A stretch of 64,000 nt of DNA from an uncultured Trichococcus sp. (GCF_963667775.1 NZ_OY764015.1:124001-188000); one strand, 5' to 3'. Shown: positions 19,001-28,393, numbered from the stretch's first letter. The notes: a model not told the origin generated them from the sequence alone. Translations and numbers: made by a program.

Positions 19001-19452
19001 GCAAACGCAATGACTTCGTCGATGTTTGCGACGGGACCGTCCGAACCAGGGATCGATTGGATGCCGGCTTCCACAGCGGCAACTTTTGCTTTGATTTTAT
19101 CGCCAAAAATGTCCAGATGCTCCAAAGAAGGGCCGATGAATTTGATGCCTTCTTCTTGGCAACGTCTAGCGAAGTCGATGTTTTCAGATAAGAAACCATA
19201 TCCAGGATGAATGCCGTCTGCACCGGAATCTTTAGCGATGCGGATCAGGTCTTCGATGTCCAGATAGGCGTCGATAGGCTTTTTGCCTTTTCCGACCAAA
19301 TAGGCTTCATCTGCTTTAAAACGGTGCACAGAACCTTCATCCTCTTGCGCGTAGACGCCAACAGTAGGGATTCCCAGTTCAGTCAGTGCACGAAATACAC
19401 GTATCGCAATTTCGCCGCGATTTGCAACCAAAACTTTTTTCAATATTTCCAC
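16012..19452 (-). CDS. pyc: Pyruvate carboxylase
   Basis: Biotin-dependent carboxylation of pyruvate to oxaloacetate with ATP and bicarbonate, 1146 residues, the usual length for the single-chain enzyme. The N-terminal biotin carboxylase domain has the ATP-grasp glycine loop KAALGGGGRGMRMA (about residues 160-173). The carboxyltransferase domain carries TDTTFRDAHQSLLATR (about 540) and GSNAVGYQNYPDN. The C-terminal biotinyl domain has EAMKMETM with the biotin lysine at about K1110. The reaction refills the TCA branch that supplies 2-oxoglutarate for GltAB and oxaloacetate for aspartate. The gene is divergent from the gcv operon. Confidence 0.97.
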   Translation of the reverse strand: MEILKKVLVANRGEIAIRVFRALTELGIPTVGVYAQEDEGSVHRFKADEAYLVGKGKKPIDAYLDIEDLIRIAKDSGADGIHPGYGFLSENIDFARRCQEEGIKFIGPSLEHLDIFGDKIKAKVAAVEAGIQSIPGSDGPVANIDEVIAFAETYNYPIMIKAALGGGGRGMRMAFNEQEAREGFERARSEALAAFGSDEIYVEKYIQDPKHIEIQILGDEHGNIVHLYERDCSVQRRHQKVVEVAPCVSMSDEVRHEVCNAALQLMKHVGYVNAGTVEFLLEGDQFYFIEVNPRVQVEHTITELITGIDIVQSQILIAQGQDLHKEIGIPQQANIPLIGAAIQCRITTEDPLNNFFPDTGKINTYRSPGGFGIRLDAGNGFQGTVVTPFFDSLLVKLCVHASTFEQAVRKTERSLIEFRIRGVKTNIPFMYNVITHPIFVSGDAKTTFIDTTPELFEFPKTRDRGNKTMQYIGNITVNGFPGVQKGHKKFYDKPRIPTDIVVPEQKIITAKHILDDKGPAAVSEWIKDQNRVLLTDTTFRDAHQSLLATRIRTNEMQAIAAETQAAIPQLFSSEMWGGATFDVAYRFLSEDPWKRLKKLRSQMPDTLLQMLFRGSNAVGYQNYPDNGLEEFIRLAAKNGIDVFRIFDSLNWTKQMERSIQYVRDNDKIAEAAICYTGDINDPTQTKYTIQYYKEMAKELESLGAHVIAIKDMAGLLKPQAAYRLISELKDTVDLPIHLHTHDTSGNGIYTYSEAIKAGVDIVDVAMSAMSGTTSQPSMSSLFYALEGSEHAPEINIHNVHKINRYWEDIRDYYEEFEGGIQTTSTEVYDHQMPGGQYTNLQQQANAVGLNDEWDKVKEMYADVNKMFGDIVKVTPSSKVVGDMALFMVQNKLNEEDVYEKGETIDFPESVISFFKGDLGQPTGGFPERLQEIILKGKKAITERPGSLREPIDFVALKAELEEKIQRTASDEDVISYLMYPQIFLDYVAVYDKFGDVTKLDTPTFFHGMRMGEQIEVQIEKGKTLIIKLNSIGEPDSDGMRILYFELNGQGREIEVKDMSITSTKAIRKKAEPTNKEHVGATMPGSVLEVLVKRGDRVSQGDPVVITEAMKMETMIRSTISGVVDQIYVIDGDQIEAGDLLIEIEAK

Positions 19453-19508
19453 CTCGCCAATTTATTAAATTCAGAAACATTTCTTATACATTGATTAAAA
19501 ATGATTCG

Positions 19509-19635
19509 TGATTTCCGCCAAAAGATGAAAATTTGGCGAGAGAAATCAATTATATCTTTTTAATTATTCATTTTACACATTATTCTGCTTGTTTACAACT
19601 ATCTTTTTAAGAATTGATTAATAATTGGCGGAAAT
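19509..19635. repeat. CCGCCAA-type inverted repeats in pyc-gcv divergent region
   Basis: TGATTTCCGCCAAA (19509-19522) pairs imperfectly with TTTGGCGagaGAAATCA (19532-19548), and a further ATTGGCGGAAAT lies at 19624-19635. The core matches the hairpins at 28.3 and 29.6 kb but is less GC-rich. It may be an operator of pyc or a decayed copy of that repeat family. The rest of the 19453-19897 gap is AT-rich, with no gene seen. Confidence 0.5.
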
Positions 19636-19897
19636 GCTGTTTTTGGACAAAATACGAACGATTTTTAAAAATGATATTAATAACGTAAGCATATTTTTCG
19701 TAATTAAAAATATTACATGCTATTATGAGGTTTGTTTTACGCCTAATGCGAACAATCTTTCGTGAGAGGGTTTTGCTCATTTTCTGTGCTAAAATAGATA
19801 ACAAAGGGAAGTGAAGCGGTTACACGTTAATGGGACGGTGAGCCGAAAAACAGTCGTAAAAAATGCGAAATTGAGGAAAGAAAAGGGGGATTTGTAC

Positions 19898-21013
19898 GTG
19901 AGTGAACCAAAGAAAGGCAAACGCACGCCATTATTTGAATATTACAAAGCGAACGGCGTGAAGCTGATCGATTTCGGTGGATGGGAGATGCCGATCCAAT
20001 TTTCCGGTATCCTTGCCGAGCATGAGGCTGTCCGTGAACGATCCGGGCTGTTCGATTGTTCGCATATGGGAGAAATCGAAATATCCGGAAATGCAGCAGA
20101 AAGCTACCTGAACAAGCTGTTGACGAATGACGTCAGCGTCATGACAGTCGGGCAAGCCCAATACAATATCATGTGTTATCCGGATGGCGGCGCAGTGGAT
20201 GATGTCATCCTTTTCAAAATGGATAATGAACGCTACCTGTTGGTCTGCAATGCTTCCAACACGGATAAAGTCTACGCATGGATGCAGGAGAACAACGGAT
20301 CGGATGCGATGCTCAACAATATCTCTGACAGCATCGGCTTGCTCGCTTTGCAAGGGCCGGCAGCCATCACTATTTTGAAGAAACTGACTGACACCGATCT
20401 GGATGCCATCGGAAATTACCATTTCATCGAGGATCAGGAAGTGGCGGGCATTCCGCATGTCCTGATTTCCAGGACGGGATATACCGGTGAAGACGGTTTT
20501 GAATTGTATCTGGAGGGAGGACAGACCGCTTTATTGTGGGAAAAACTGTTGGCCGCCGGAGAAGCCTGTGGGGTGTTGCCATGCGGACTTGGTTCCCGGG
20601 ATACGCTCCGGTTGGAAGCGGGTATGCCGCTCTACGGGCATGAACTGTCGGCACAAATCACTCCGTTGGCAGCCGGTCTGGGATTTGCTGTCAAAACAAA
20701 AAAAACGAGCGATTTTATCGGAAAGGCGGCCTTGGCGACAATCCGCGAGAAGGGATTAACCGAAAAAATCATCGGTTTCGAAGCCACCGAGAGAGGGATT
20801 CCGCGCGAAGGATACAAAGTCTTTTCAGCGGATGGGGCAGAAATCGGCGTCGTAACTTCCGGAACACAATCACCGACTCTGAAGAAAAGTATCGGGATGG
20901 CCTTGGTGAAGTCGGAAGCAGCCGCTATCGGCACAGAAATCCAGATCGAAATACGCAACAAACGCATCCAAGCGACAATCATTCAAAAACCGTTTTACAA
21001 AAGAAATAAATAA
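19898..21013 (+). CDS. gcvT: Glycine cleavage system T protein (aminomethyltransferase)
   Basis: 371 residues. It moves the methylene group from aminomethyl-lipoyl-GcvH to tetrahydrofolate and releases ammonia. The family opening TPLFEYYKANGVKLIDFGGWEMPIQFSG is followed by SGLFDCSHMGEIEISG and the TGYTGEDGFELY motif near residue 195. The start is GTG 19898, after AAAAGGGGGA; an in-frame ATG 29 codons upstream (19811) lacks a ribosome site and would add a tail not typical of the family. That leaves an untranslated leader of about 100 bases. It is the first gene of gcvT-H-PA-PB, which together break glycine into CO2, NH3 and methylene-THF. Confidence 0.93.
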   Translation: MSEPKKGKRTPLFEYYKANGVKLIDFGGWEMPIQFSGILAEHEAVRERSGLFDCSHMGEIEISGNAAESYLNKLLTNDVSVMTVGQAQYNIMCYPDGGAVDDVILFKMDNERYLLVCNASNTDKVYAWMQENNGSDAMLNNISDSIGLLALQGPAAITILKKLTDTDLDAIGNYHFIEDQEVAGIPHVLISRTGYTGEDGFELYLEGGQTALLWEKLLAAGEACGVLPCGLGSRDTLRLEAGMPLYGHELSAQITPLAAGLGFAVKTKKTSDFIGKAALATIREKGLTEKIIGFEATERGIPREGYKVFSADGAEIGVVTSGTQSPTLKKSIGMALVKSEAAAIGTEIQIEIRNKRIQATIIQKPFYKRNK

Positions 21014-21071
21014 GCACTTATATTAATGTAAAAAATAATAAACCAGCGCACTGCGCGGAAGGATGATCAAA

Positions 21072-21467
21072 ATGGCAGACCACAAAAATTTTTATTACAC
21101 AAAAGAGCACGAATGGGTAGAAAAAATCACGGATGAAACAGTACGCATCGGCATCACGGAGCATGCGGCGGAACAATTGGGCGACATCGTGTTCGTTGAT
21201 TTCGTGGCCGATCTGGATGCGGAATTGGCCAAAGGGGACGAAGCGGTCACGGTCGAATCCGTAAAATCCGTCTCGGAAGTCTATGCGCCGGTTTCCGGCA
21301 CGGTGACCAAACAGAATGAGGCTTTGGCTGATGCACCTGAAACCGTCAATGCAGAACCGTTTGCAGGCGGCTGGATGTACGAGATGAGCTTGAGCGATGC
21401 CAATGAATTGGATGAGTTGTTGAGCTACGACGAATACGAAGCATTCGTGGCCGAGGAGGAAGCATAA
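21072..21467 (+). CDS. gcvH: Glycine cleavage system H protein
   Basis: 131-residue lipoyl carrier protein that shuttles the aminomethyl group among the P, T and L proteins. HEWVEKITDETVRIGITEHAAEQLGDIVFVD is the family N-terminal signature, and the lipoylated lysine is K65 in VESVKSVSEVY. The ATG at 21072 is used because GGAAGG lies nine bases before it; an ATG at 21063 overlaps that ribosome site. It lies 58 bases after gcvT and 1 base before gcvPA. Confidence 0.95.
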   Translation: MADHKNFYYTKEHEWVEKITDETVRIGITEHAAEQLGDIVFVDFVADLDAELAKGDEAVTVESVKSVSEVYAPVSGTVTKQNEALADAPETVNAEPFAGGWMYEMSLSDANELDELLSYDEYEAFVAEEEA

Positions 21468-21468
21468 A

Positions 21469-22824
21469 ATGACTGAGGAGCAATTCCGTTATTTACCGGA
21501 TACAGCCGAAGACGAAAAAGAAATGCTGGCTGTCATCGGGGTCGAAAGCATGGAGGACCTGTTCACGGATATCCCTGAAGAAATCCGTCTGAAGGAAGAA
21601 CTGGCGATTCCGGCTGCCGTCTCCGAATCGGAACTTTTGAAGCAAATGAAAGCTTTGGCCGAAAAAAACGTCAGCGCCGGGCAGATGCCGATTTTCATGG
21701 GCGCCGGCACCTACGATCATTACATACCGAGCGTGGTCGATGCAGTGATTTCGCGCTCCGAATTCTATACGGCCTATACGCCCTATCAAGCGGAAGCCAG
21801 TCAAGGGGAGCTGCAGGCGATTTTTGAATTCCAATCGATGATCAGCGAATTGACCGGGATGGAAGCGACAAACTCTTCCTTATATGATGGATTCGCTTCC
21901 TTGAGTGAGGCGGTCGGTTTGGCCGCTGCCGTCACGAAACGGAACGAAATCGTGCTTTCGCAGGCGGTCCATCCGAACGCCCGTGCCGTTATCCATGCCA
22001 CCGCAAAAGGTCGCGGACTGGATGTCATCGAAGTGTTGACGGAGAAGGATGTCACCAACTTCAATGTCACGCGATGCTTGACGACGCCGGATACCGCTGC
22101 GATCGTAGTCCAGTATCCGAATTTCTTCGGATCGGTCGAAGATTTGGCTGTCGTCAAAAAGATCGCCGAAGACAAAGGCGCACTGTTGATCGTGATGGCC
22201 AATCCGTTGGCGCTGGGAATCCTCGAAGCGCCCGGCAATTTGGGTGCGGATATCGTCGTCGGCGACACGCAGCCGTTCGGTTTGCCGATGTCATTCGGGG
22301 GACCGCACTGCGGTTACTTCTCCGTGAATCAAAAGCATATCCGCAAAGTTCCCGGCAGAATCGTCGGGGAAACCGTGGATGCGGATGGAGAGCGCGCCTT
22401 TGTGCTGACGCTCCAAAGCAGGGAGCAGCATATCCGCCGCGAAAAAGCGACCTCCTACATGAGTTCGAACCAAGCCTTGAATGCGTTGGCTTCCGCTGTT
22501 TGCATGGCGGCTCTCGGGAAGCAGGGCGTCCAGGAAATGGCGCAGCTGAACGTAGATAAAGCGGCTTATTTTGCCCAGGCATTGCAGGATAAAGGCTTCG
22601 CGATCCTGAACCAGTCGCCGTTCTTCAATGAATTCGTCATCGATCTGCCATTTCCGGCCGAAGTAGCGAATCAGGCTTTGCTGGAGGCGGGCATCATCGG
22701 CGGTTACAGCTTGGCGGAAACCTATAAAAAGCCGAATCAGTTGCTGGTTTGTGCCACCGAAAAACGCACGAAGGAAGAAATCGACCGATTCATTGCGGTA
22801 TTGGAGGGTATGAACTATGCGTAA
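21469..22824 (+). CDS. gcvPA: Glycine dehydrogenase (decarboxylating) subunit 1
   Basis: 451 residues, N-terminal half of the split P protein, which decarboxylates glycine and loads the aminomethyl group on Gcv[20 protein letters not shown] at the N terminus and [16 protein letters not shown] near residue 78 are typical. [21 protein letters not shown] and the [13 protein letters not shown] stretch follow. The PLP lysine is not in this subunit, as expected. It starts 1 base after gcvH, preceded by GAGGAGG, and overlaps gcvPB by 8 bases, so it is translationally coupled. Confidence 0.95.
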   Translation: MTEEQFRYLPDTAEDEKEMLAVIGVESMEDLFTDIPEEIRLKEELAIPAAVSESELLKQMKALAEKNVSAGQMPIFMGAGTYDHYIPSVVDAVISRSEFYTAYTPYQAEASQGELQAIFEFQSMISELTGMEATNSSLYDGFASLSEAVGLAAAVTKRNEIVLSQAVHPNARAVIHATAKGRGLDVIEVLTEKDVTNFNVTRCLTTPDTAAIVVQYPNFFGSVEDLAVVKKIAEDKGALLIVMANPLALGILEAPGNLGADIVVGDTQPFGLPMSFGGPHCGYFSVNQKHIRKVPGRIVGETVDADGERAFVLTLQSREQHIRREKATSYMSSNQALNALASAVCMAALGKQGVQEMAQLNVDKAAYFAQALQDKGFAILNQSPFFNEFVIDLPFPAEVANQALLEAGIIGGYSLAETYKKPNQLLVCATEKRTKEEIDRFIAVLEGMNYA

Positions 22825-24265
22825 AACGAAAAATGTGATCTTTGAATTAAGCCGTCCGGGTCGCGTCGGCTACAGCCTGCCGAAGAGCGATGTCCCGAAA
22901 ACGGATTTCAAAGCCAGACTGCCGGAGCATCTCGTCCGCAAACAACCTGCAGAACTGCCGGAAATCAGTGAACTGCAACTGATGCGCCATTACACCAACC
23001 TTTCCCAGGATAATTTCGGCGTGGAAAACGGTTTTTATCCGCTGGGATCCTGCACGATGAAATACAATCCGAAAATCAATGAGGTAACCGCCCGCTTGGA
23101 CGGTTTCGCCAACATCCACCCCTATCAACCAGTGGAGACCGTCCAAGGCGCGCTGCAATTGATGCATGAGCTGCAGGAAGATCTGGCCGTCATCACCGGC
23201 ATGGACGGCGTTTCCCTGCAGCCTGCAGCTGGTGCGCACGGCGAATGGACCGGATTGATGATGGTGCGTGCTTACCATGAAAAGAATGGCGATCTCCAGC
23301 GCACAAAGGTTTTCGTGCCGGATAGTGCCCATGGAACCAATCCATCCAGTGCCCACATCGCGGGGTTCGATGTGGTAAGCATCCCATCGACCGCTGAAGG
23401 TTTGGTCGATCTCGAAGCCTTGCGCAATGCAGTAGATGACCAGACTGCCGCCTTGATGCTAACGAATCCGAATACGCTTGGCCTGTTCGAACGCGACATC
23501 GTCCAGATCGCGGAAATCATCCACGGAGCTGGGGGATTGCTGTATTACGACGGAGCGAATCTGAACGCCATCCTCAGCAAAACGACGCCGGGCACTATGG
23601 GTTTCGATATCGTTCACCTGAATCTGCACAAGACATTCAGCACACCGCATGGCGGCGGCGGACCGGGAGCCGGTCCGGTAGGCGTAAAAGCACATCTCAA
23701 GGAGTTCCTGCCGATCCCGAGAGTGGAGCAGACGGAAGCAGGCTATGTGCTGAACAGTGACCATCCCGCTTCGATCGGGCCAGTCAAAGGTTATTACGGC
23801 AACTTCGGCGTCCTAGTGCGGGCATATACCTACATCCGCACGATGGGTCCGGTCGGCTTGCGCAAAGTTTCTGAGAGCGCCGTATTGCATGCAAATTATT
23901 TGCGCAAGCTTCTAGAGAACGATTTCGACACGCCGTACCCGGTCATCTGCAAGCACGAATTCGTCCTCTCCGGCAACCGCCAGAAGAAAGGTGGCGTGCG
24001 GACTTTGGATATGGCCAAACGCTTGCTGGATTACGGCTATTACGCTCCGACCGTCTATTTCCCGCTGATTGTTGAGGAAGCGCTGATGATCGAACCGACG
24101 GAAACCGAAAGCAAAGAAACGCTCGATGACTTCGCGGACGCGCTGATTGCGATCGCGCGCGAAGCCGCCGAAACACCGGAAACCGTCACACAAGCCCCGC
24201 ATCATACATCGGTCAGACGACTGGATGAAGTGCGCGCCGCAAGAGTGATCAAGGTGAAATACTGA
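22817..24265 (+). CDS. gcvPB: Glycine dehydrogenase (decarboxylating) subunit 2
   Basis: 482 residues, C-terminal half of the split P protein. The PLP lysine is at about K272 in [20 protein letters not shown], the hallmark motif. [21 protein letters not shown] near the N terminus is also typical. It pairs with GcvPA to form the active decarboxylase. It is the last gene of the operon; no lipoamide dehydrogenase (L protein) gene is in the window, so that subunit must be elsewhere. Confidence 0.96.
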   Translation: MRKTKNVIFELSRPGRVGYSLPKSDVPKTDFKARLPEHLVRKQPAELPEISELQLMRHYTNLSQDNFGVENGFYPLGSCTMKYNPKINEVTARLDGFANIHPYQPVETVQGALQLMHELQEDLAVITGMDGVSLQPAAGAHGEWTGLMMVRAYHEKNGDLQRTKVFVPDSAHGTNPSSAHIAGFDVVSIPSTAEGLVDLEALRNAVDDQTAALMLTNPNTLGLFERDIVQIAEIIHGAGGLLYYDGANLNAILSKTTPGTMGFDIVHLNLHKTFSTPHGGGGPGAGPVGVKAHLKEFLPIPRVEQTEAGYVLNSDHPASIGPVKGYYGNFGVLVRAYTYIRTMGPVGLRKVSESAVLHANYLRKLLENDFDTPYPVICKHEFVLSGNRQKKGGVRTLDMAKRLLDYGYYAPTVYFPLIVEEALMIEPTETESKETLDDFADALIAIAREAAETPETVTQAPHHTSVRRLDEVRAARVIKVKY

Positions 24266-24281
24266 TTTGTTTTCATAAAGA

Positions 24282-24329
24282 GAACAGCCCCCGCTTATCC
24301 ATTGAGCAATGGATCGGCGGGGGCTGTTC
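24282..24329. terminator. Bidirectional terminator between gcv operon and HesB-like gene
   Basis: GAACAGCCCCCGC (24282-24294) pairs with GCGGGGGCTGTTC (24317-24329). An inner ATCCATTG/CAATGGAT stem makes the hairpin nearly continuous. It serves converging genes. Confidence 0.85.
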
Positions 24330-24345
24330 GTTGTTTGCGCAGTGA

Positions 24346-24675
24346 TTACTGTGGCACAGTCTGTTCCAACAACAGGTTCATATTCAGGAAGCCGCGCTCG
24401 CTTTTCAGTTGGAAAGCACGCTTAGTGGCGTTGAAGTCAACGACATTGTCGCTGTCGAGGAAAACCAGTGCCCATTTTTGAGCAGGAACAGGTCCGATGT
24501 TCGTTTCGATCACGGCATCGTATTCCGCCATTCCGGCATCATTGACCTTCAGCATGAAGATGCCGGTGCTTGGGCAGCCGCAATCTTCGCCGACTGCGTA
24601 GAACAGGCTGATGTCCTTAAGGTCATAGCGTTTTTGGATTTCCGCGATGGCGGAATCGGTAAAATTGAATTTCAT
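24346..24675 (-). CDS. HesB-like iron-sulfur biosynthesis family protein
   Basis: 109 residues. MKFNFTDSAIAEIQKRY followed by GEDCGCPSTGIFMLKV and the C-terminal GFLNMNLLL matches the small Firmicute proteins related to HesB/IscA (iron-sulfur cluster biosynthesis family). It has the CGC pair but lacks the C-terminal CGCG motif of true A-type carriers, so direct cluster binding is uncertain. The ATG at 24675 follows AAAGGGA; the longer upstream reading has no ribosome site. A promoter lies at 24758-24785. Confidence 0.75.
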   Translation of the reverse strand: MKFNFTDSAIAEIQKRYDLKDISLFYAVGEDCGCPSTGIFMLKVNDAGMAEYDAVIETNIGPVPAQKWALVFLDSDNVVDFNATKRAFQLKSERGFLNMNLLLEQTVPQ

Positions 24676-24757
24676 ATTGTGATCCCTTTCTTTCTGTATG
24701 TTAACCGCAAGCGACCGTTCGGGGAAACTGCCTATCCGGTTCTGTTTTCTTACTATA

Positions 24758-24785
24758 AGTATACGGAAAATCCTCATAAAAACAA
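24758..24785 (-). promoter_or_regulatory. Promoter of HesB-like gene
   Basis: On the minus strand, TTGTTT (24785-24780), 16-base spacer and TATACT (24763-24758). Confidence 0.6.
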
Positions 24786-24860
24786 GAAAAGCCATCTTCC
24801 GGAAAGTTGTCAATAACATTTTTGCAACCCTTCGCGATGCCTCTCTAGCGGATTGTTCTT

Positions 24861-24889
24861 TTTACATCACTGGCCAACTTTGGTAGAAT
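24861..24889 (+). promoter_or_regulatory. Promoter of chromate-type transporter pair
   Basis: TTTACA (24861-24866), 17-base spacer, TAGAAT (24884-24889). Confidence 0.7.
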
Positions 24890-24933
24890 CAAGGGTATAT
24901 GAGTTGAAAATAATGAAGAGGTGGGGAGAGTCT

Positions 24934-25512
24934 TTGGCAAATCAAGAAAAGTCGGCCCGATTGTTTTGGATACTGTTCAAATCAACGTTTGTGCTGAGCG
25001 CATTTACCTTCGGCGGCGGGTATGTCATCGTGCCGTTGATGCAAAAAAAATTCGTGGAAGAACTCAAGTGGATCGATTCGGATGAAATGTTGGATCTGGT
25101 GGCCTTGGGGCAATCCGCGCCGGGTGCGATTGCCGTCAATACGTCCATTTTGGTCGGCTACCGGATGGCGGGTTTGTTGGGGGCTTTGGTGACGGTCTTC
25201 GGGACGGTCACGCCGCCGCTTATCATCATCACAGTCGTGTCTTATTTTTATATGAATTTCCGTGAAAATCCGGTTGTGGATGCATTGATGATCGGAATGC
25301 AGGCCGGTGTGGCGGCGGTCATCGTCAATGTTGTCATCGGCATGGTCAGCGGAGTCGTCAAACAGCGGGACATTGTGAACACGTTGTTGCTTCTTGCAGC
25401 ATTTATCGCATCCTATTTCTTCGAAGTTCATGTTGTGCTGATCATTTTCTTGGCGGGACTGATCGGTTTCATCAATCTGAGCTACAAGGCGAAGATGGGG
25501 GTGGGCAAATGA
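24934..25512 (+). CDS. Chromate transporter family protein, subunit 1
   Basis: 192 residues from the TTG start at 24934, which follows AGGTGGGGA; the upstream in-frame ATGs have no ribosome site. Short-chain CHR family protein, with the CHR motif FTFGGGYVIVPLMQKKFVEE near residue 22 and GQSAPGAIAVNTSILVGYRMAG near residue 55. About five membrane segments. Such proteins work as pairs in the cell membrane and export chromate in some bacteria; other anions are possible. It overlaps the second subunit by 4 bases. Confidence 0.88.
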   Translation: MANQEKSARLFWILFKSTFVLSAFTFGGGYVIVPLMQKKFVEELKWIDSDEMLDLVALGQSAPGAIAVNTSILVGYRMAGLLGALVTVFGTVTPPLIIITVVSYFYMNFRENPVVDALMIGMQAGVAAVIVNVVIGMVSGVVKQRDIVNTLLLLAAFIASYFFEVHVVLIIFLAGLIGFINLSYKAKMGVGK

Positions 25513-26072
25513 TCTATTTAGAATTGTTCTGGTCCTTTTTCCAGATAGGGTTATTCACGATCGGTGGTGGCTATGCGTCCTTGCCGCTGATAAGAAATGA
25601 AGTCGTCGTGAACCAAGGATGGTTGACGATGCAGGAGTACACGGACATCATCACAATTTCGCAGATTACGCCAGGACCGATCGCCATCAATTCGGCGACT
25701 TTCGTTGGGACAAAAGTGGGTGGTTTTGCGGGAGCGGTGGTTGCGACACTGGGTACGGTCACGCCTTCAATCATCCTTTCACTGATTTTGGCATGGGCTT
25801 ATTACAAGTACCGTGACATCAAAATCATGCAGGGGATCCTCGGTGGGCTTCGTCCTGCAGTCGTGGCTTTGATTGCTGCAGCAGGACTGGCGCTCTTTGT
25901 GGCAGCCTTATTCCAATCGGGCGGGACAGCGATCGGTGGAATCACCGTCAATTTCCTTGCCGTGGCAATCTTCCTTGCGGCACTCTATGCGCTCCGGACC
26001 ACGAAAATCGATTCGATCTGGCTGATATTGATCTCGGGAGCTGTGAGCATTCTTATCCGTTTATTTAGCTGA
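25509..26072 (+). CDS. Chromate transporter family protein, subunit 2
   Basis: 187 residues, the partner of the preceding short CHR protein. IGLFTIGGGYASLPLIRNEVV near residue 12 and ISQITPGPIAINSATFVGTKVGG near residue 50 are the paired CHR motifs. About five membrane segments. The ATGA overlap with the upstream gene shows translational coupling. The two halves resemble the two domains of a long-chain ChrA. Confidence 0.88.
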   Translation: MIYLELFWSFFQIGLFTIGGGYASLPLIRNEVVVNQGWLTMQEYTDIITISQITPGPIAINSATFVGTKVGGFAGAVVATLGTVTPSIILSLILAWAYYKYRDIKIMQGILGGLRPAVVALIAAAGLALFVAALFQSGGTAIGGITVNFLAVAIFLAALYALRTTKIDSIWLILISGAVSILIRLFS

Positions 26073-26147
26073 TAGGGTGTATAATGCAAAGATAGCCTAT
26101 TCGCTTTATTCAGATTCATCTAGCTTCAGTTTAGAAAGGAACTTGTC

Positions 26148-26717
26148 ATGGCTTCAAATCATACAGCTAAAGAATTTCAATCGAAACAAAATTTTCCGAA
26201 AAAGTGGCACGGCCTGAAGCCATCACGCTTCGCGAAGTACCGCAGCTGGATCAACAGCGGCAACCCGGGGATTTGCGGGACGTATTGCAGCGCCGTGCTG
26301 GTGCATGATGCGGTTCTGCAGAAATACAAGCATTCCCTTGATAAGGATGCGTTGCTGGCAGGCTTGCTGACGGTCGTTGACAAATTTCTGCCCTACAAAG
26401 GGACCTTCTTCTGGGATGTGCAGCACGGACTGAAAGCCTTGCTGGCGGATATTCCGGACTGGACCGTAAAATCGGGCCTCATCACGGAAAAAATCGTTCC
26501 GGCCTTGTTGGATCGCCCGGACCCGGTGCCTGTCATAGTCGGAACGACGCGGCTGTTCAACAGCAAGTACAAAAACCATTGGGTGGTCGTCTATGCATAC
26601 GGCTACAACGAAGACGGAAAGCTTTACTACAAAGCTTACGATAACCACGGCCGTTATCAGGCCGTTTTGCCGGCATCGCAGACGATCGGTTGTGTCTGGC
26701 TGGAAGAAAAAAATTGA
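26148..26717 (+). CDS. C39-like (papain-fold) peptidase family protein
   Basis: 189 residues. Probable papain-fold protein of the peptidase C39-like group: ICGTYCSAVLVHDA (about residues 42-55) offers the catalytic Cys, KNHWVVVYAYGY (about 143-154) the His and AYDNHGR (about 165-171) the Asp/Asn. No signal peptide is evident and length is near that of single-domain members. The substrate is unknown; family members cleave peptides or only bind them. RBS GAAAGGA precedes the ATG. The gene lies 30 bases before gor. Confidence 0.65.
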   Translation: MASNHTAKEFQSKQNFPKKWHGLKPSRFAKYRSWINSGNPGICGTYCSAVLVHDAVLQKYKHSLDKDALLAGLLTVVDKFLPYKGTFFWDVQHGLKALLADIPDWTVKSGLITEKIVPALLDRPDPVPVIVGTTRLFNSKYKNHWVVVYAYGYNEDGKLYYKAYDNHGRYQAVLPASQTIGCVWLEEKN

Positions 26718-26747
26718 GAATACTACAGATAGTAACGGAGGAAAATA

Positions 26748-28097
26748 ATGAGGGAATATGATTTTATAGCCATCGGAGGAGGCAGCGGCGGCATCGCGAC
26801 GATGAACCGTGCGTCAGAATACGGTGCCAAAACAGCTGTTATTGAAGGAAATTTATTGGGGGGAACCTGCGTGAACATCGGGTGCGTACCGAAAAAGATC
26901 ATGTGGTACGCCTCCCAAATATCCGAAGCGATCCACAAATACGGACCGGATTACGGGTTCGATACTGGCGCGCATAAAATCGATTTCCCGACCTTACTGA
27001 AGAACCGGGATGCCTACGTCGAGCGCTCCCGCAACTCCTATCAAGCGGGCTTCGAACGCCGCAATGTCGATGTGATCGAAGGCTTCGCCAAATTCGTCGA
27101 CAACCATACCGTTGAAGTGAACGGGGAACTGATCCGCTCCAAGCATATCCTGATCGCTACCGGCGCAAAACCGATCCGCCCACGGATTCCTGGCGCTAAA
27201 CTCGGCGACGTTTCCGACACGTTCTTCGAATGGACCGAATTGCCGGGCAAAGTCGCGGTAGTCGGTGCGGGCTACATCGCGGTCGAATTGGCGGGCGTTT
27301 TGCACAATCTGGGCGTGGATACGCATCTTTACGTCCGCTACGAGTCGCCCTTGCGCAAATATGATGACATCATCATCGAAGGCTTTATGCAGGAAATCGA
27401 AAAGGATGGCCCGACCTTGCACACGCATGCCGCATCAAAAGCTGTCGAAAAGAATGAGGACGGCACTCTTACGCTGCATCTCGAGGACGGCAGATCGGAA
27501 GTCTTCGACAAGATCATCTGGGCGATCGGTCGGACCGCCAACATCGACGGTCTGAACATTGAAGCGACGGATGTGAAGGTCAGCGACAAAAAGTTCATCA
27601 TCGTCGATGAGTACGAGAACAGTTCCGTTGAAGGCATCTATGCAGTCGGGGATGTAACCGGCAAGAACATGCTGACGCCGGTAGCGATCGCGGCCGGCCG
27701 TAGGTTGTCGGAACGCCTTTTCAACAACAAACCGAACGAGAAATTGGACTACGACAACATCCCGACCGTTATCTTCAGCCACCCACCAATCGGCAGCGTC
27801 GGATTGAGCGAAAAAGATGCCTTAGAGAAGTTTGGCGCCGATCAGGTGAAAGTATATAAGTCAACCTTCGCATCGATGTACACGGCCGTTACAGCCCACC
27901 GACAGCTAGTTAAGATGAAACTGGTCTGTGCAGGAGAGAACGAACAAGTCGTCGGCCTCCACGGCATCGGCTACGGCGTCGACGAGATGATCCAAGGCTT
28001 CGCGGTGGCCATCAAAATGGGCGCCACCAAAGCCGACTTCGACAACACCGTAGCCATCCATCCGACCGGAGCGGAAGAGTTTGTGACTATGAGATAG
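26748..28097 (+). CDS. gor: Glutathione-disulfide reductase
   Basis: 449 residues. NADPH-dependent reduction of oxidised glutathione in the cytosol. FAD-binding [16 protein letters not shown] is followed by the redox-active pair C41 and C46 in [16 protein letters not shown](P)-binding [15 protein letters not shown] lies near residue 172, and the C-terminal dimerisation domain carries [12 protein letters not shown] with the catalytic His-x4-Glu. A strong GGAGGAAA ribosome site precedes it. In Lactobacillales the glutathione may be imported or made by GshF; neither is visible here. Confidence 0.92.
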   Translation: MREYDFIAIGGGSGGIATMNRASEYGAKTAVIEGNLLGGTCVNIGCVPKKIMWYASQISEAIHKYGPDYGFDTGAHKIDFPTLLKNRDAYVERSRNSYQAGFERRNVDVIEGFAKFVDNHTVEVNGELIRSKHILIATGAKPIRPRIPGAKLGDVSDTFFEWTELPGKVAVVGAGYIAVELAGVLHNLGVDTHLYVRYESPLRKYDDIIIEGFMQEIEKDGPTLHTHAASKAVEKNEDGTLTLHLEDGRSEVFDKIIWAIGRTANIDGLNIEATDVKVSDKKFIIVDEYENSSVEGIYAVGDVTGKNMLTPVAIAAGRRLSERLFNNKPNEKLDYDNIPTVIFSHPPIGSVGLSEKDALEKFGADQVKVYKSTFASMYTAVTAHRQLVKMKLVCAGENEQVVGLHGIGYGVDEMIQGFAVAIKMGATKADFDNTVAIHPTGAEEFVTMR

Positions 28098-28104
28098 AGC
28101 GAGA

Positions 28105-28203
28105 TGAATCGCGGTAGGGGACGAGCACTAAGAGGACTAACACGAAGCGGACGCTCTTTGTCCGCGTGTGATAGTCAGCTTAGGCGGAATCCCCTGCGAT
28201 TCA
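28105..28203. repeat. Large nested hairpin after gor
   Basis: Outer arms TGAATCGC-AGGGG (with a 3-base bulge) and CCCCTGCGATTCA (28191-28203) enclose CTAAG/CTTAG, ACTAACAC/GTGTGATAGT and a central GCGGAC/GTCCGC stem. The whole forms a single long hairpin of about 100 bases starting 8 bases after the gor stop. A 14-base direct repeat, AGAGCGAGATGAAT, occurs at 28096-28109 and again at 28219-28232, flanking it. Confidence 0.65.
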
Positions 28204-28250
28204 GAACGCGTTTAATAGAGAGCGAGATGAATGCGCGACAGAACGCGCGA

Positions 28251-28393
28251 GTTTCCCCGCCAAAAACCGTTTTGGCGGGGAAACTGAATACACTTCACAG
28301 TGAGATAGCCCGCCAAGCGTATTTTGGCGGGCTATTTCAGATGATATAGAGGTCATTTAACCCGCCAAAACGGATTTGGCGGGTTAAATGACC
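28251..28393. repeat. Array of CCCGCCAA...TTGGCGGG hairpins, locus A
   Basis: Three separate hairpins share a core but have different outer stems. GTTTCCCCGCCAAAA pairs with TTTTGGCGGGGAAAC (28251-28284). ATAGCCCGCCAA pairs with TTGGCGGGCTAT (28305-28335). GGTCATTTAACCCGCCAAA pairs with TTTGGCGGGTTAAATGACC (28351-28393). Outer arms differ between copies but always remain paired. Confidence 0.8.

Noticed and set aside
19740-19897. Glycine riboswitch before the gcv operon
   Set aside because: The leader lacks the conserved glycine aptamer sequences; only a weak GGTTACAC/GTGAGCC hairpin is seen.
28251-28393. CRISPR interpretation of the hairpin array
   Set aside because: Units are palindromes with differing arms and irregular spacing, not identical repeats with spacers.
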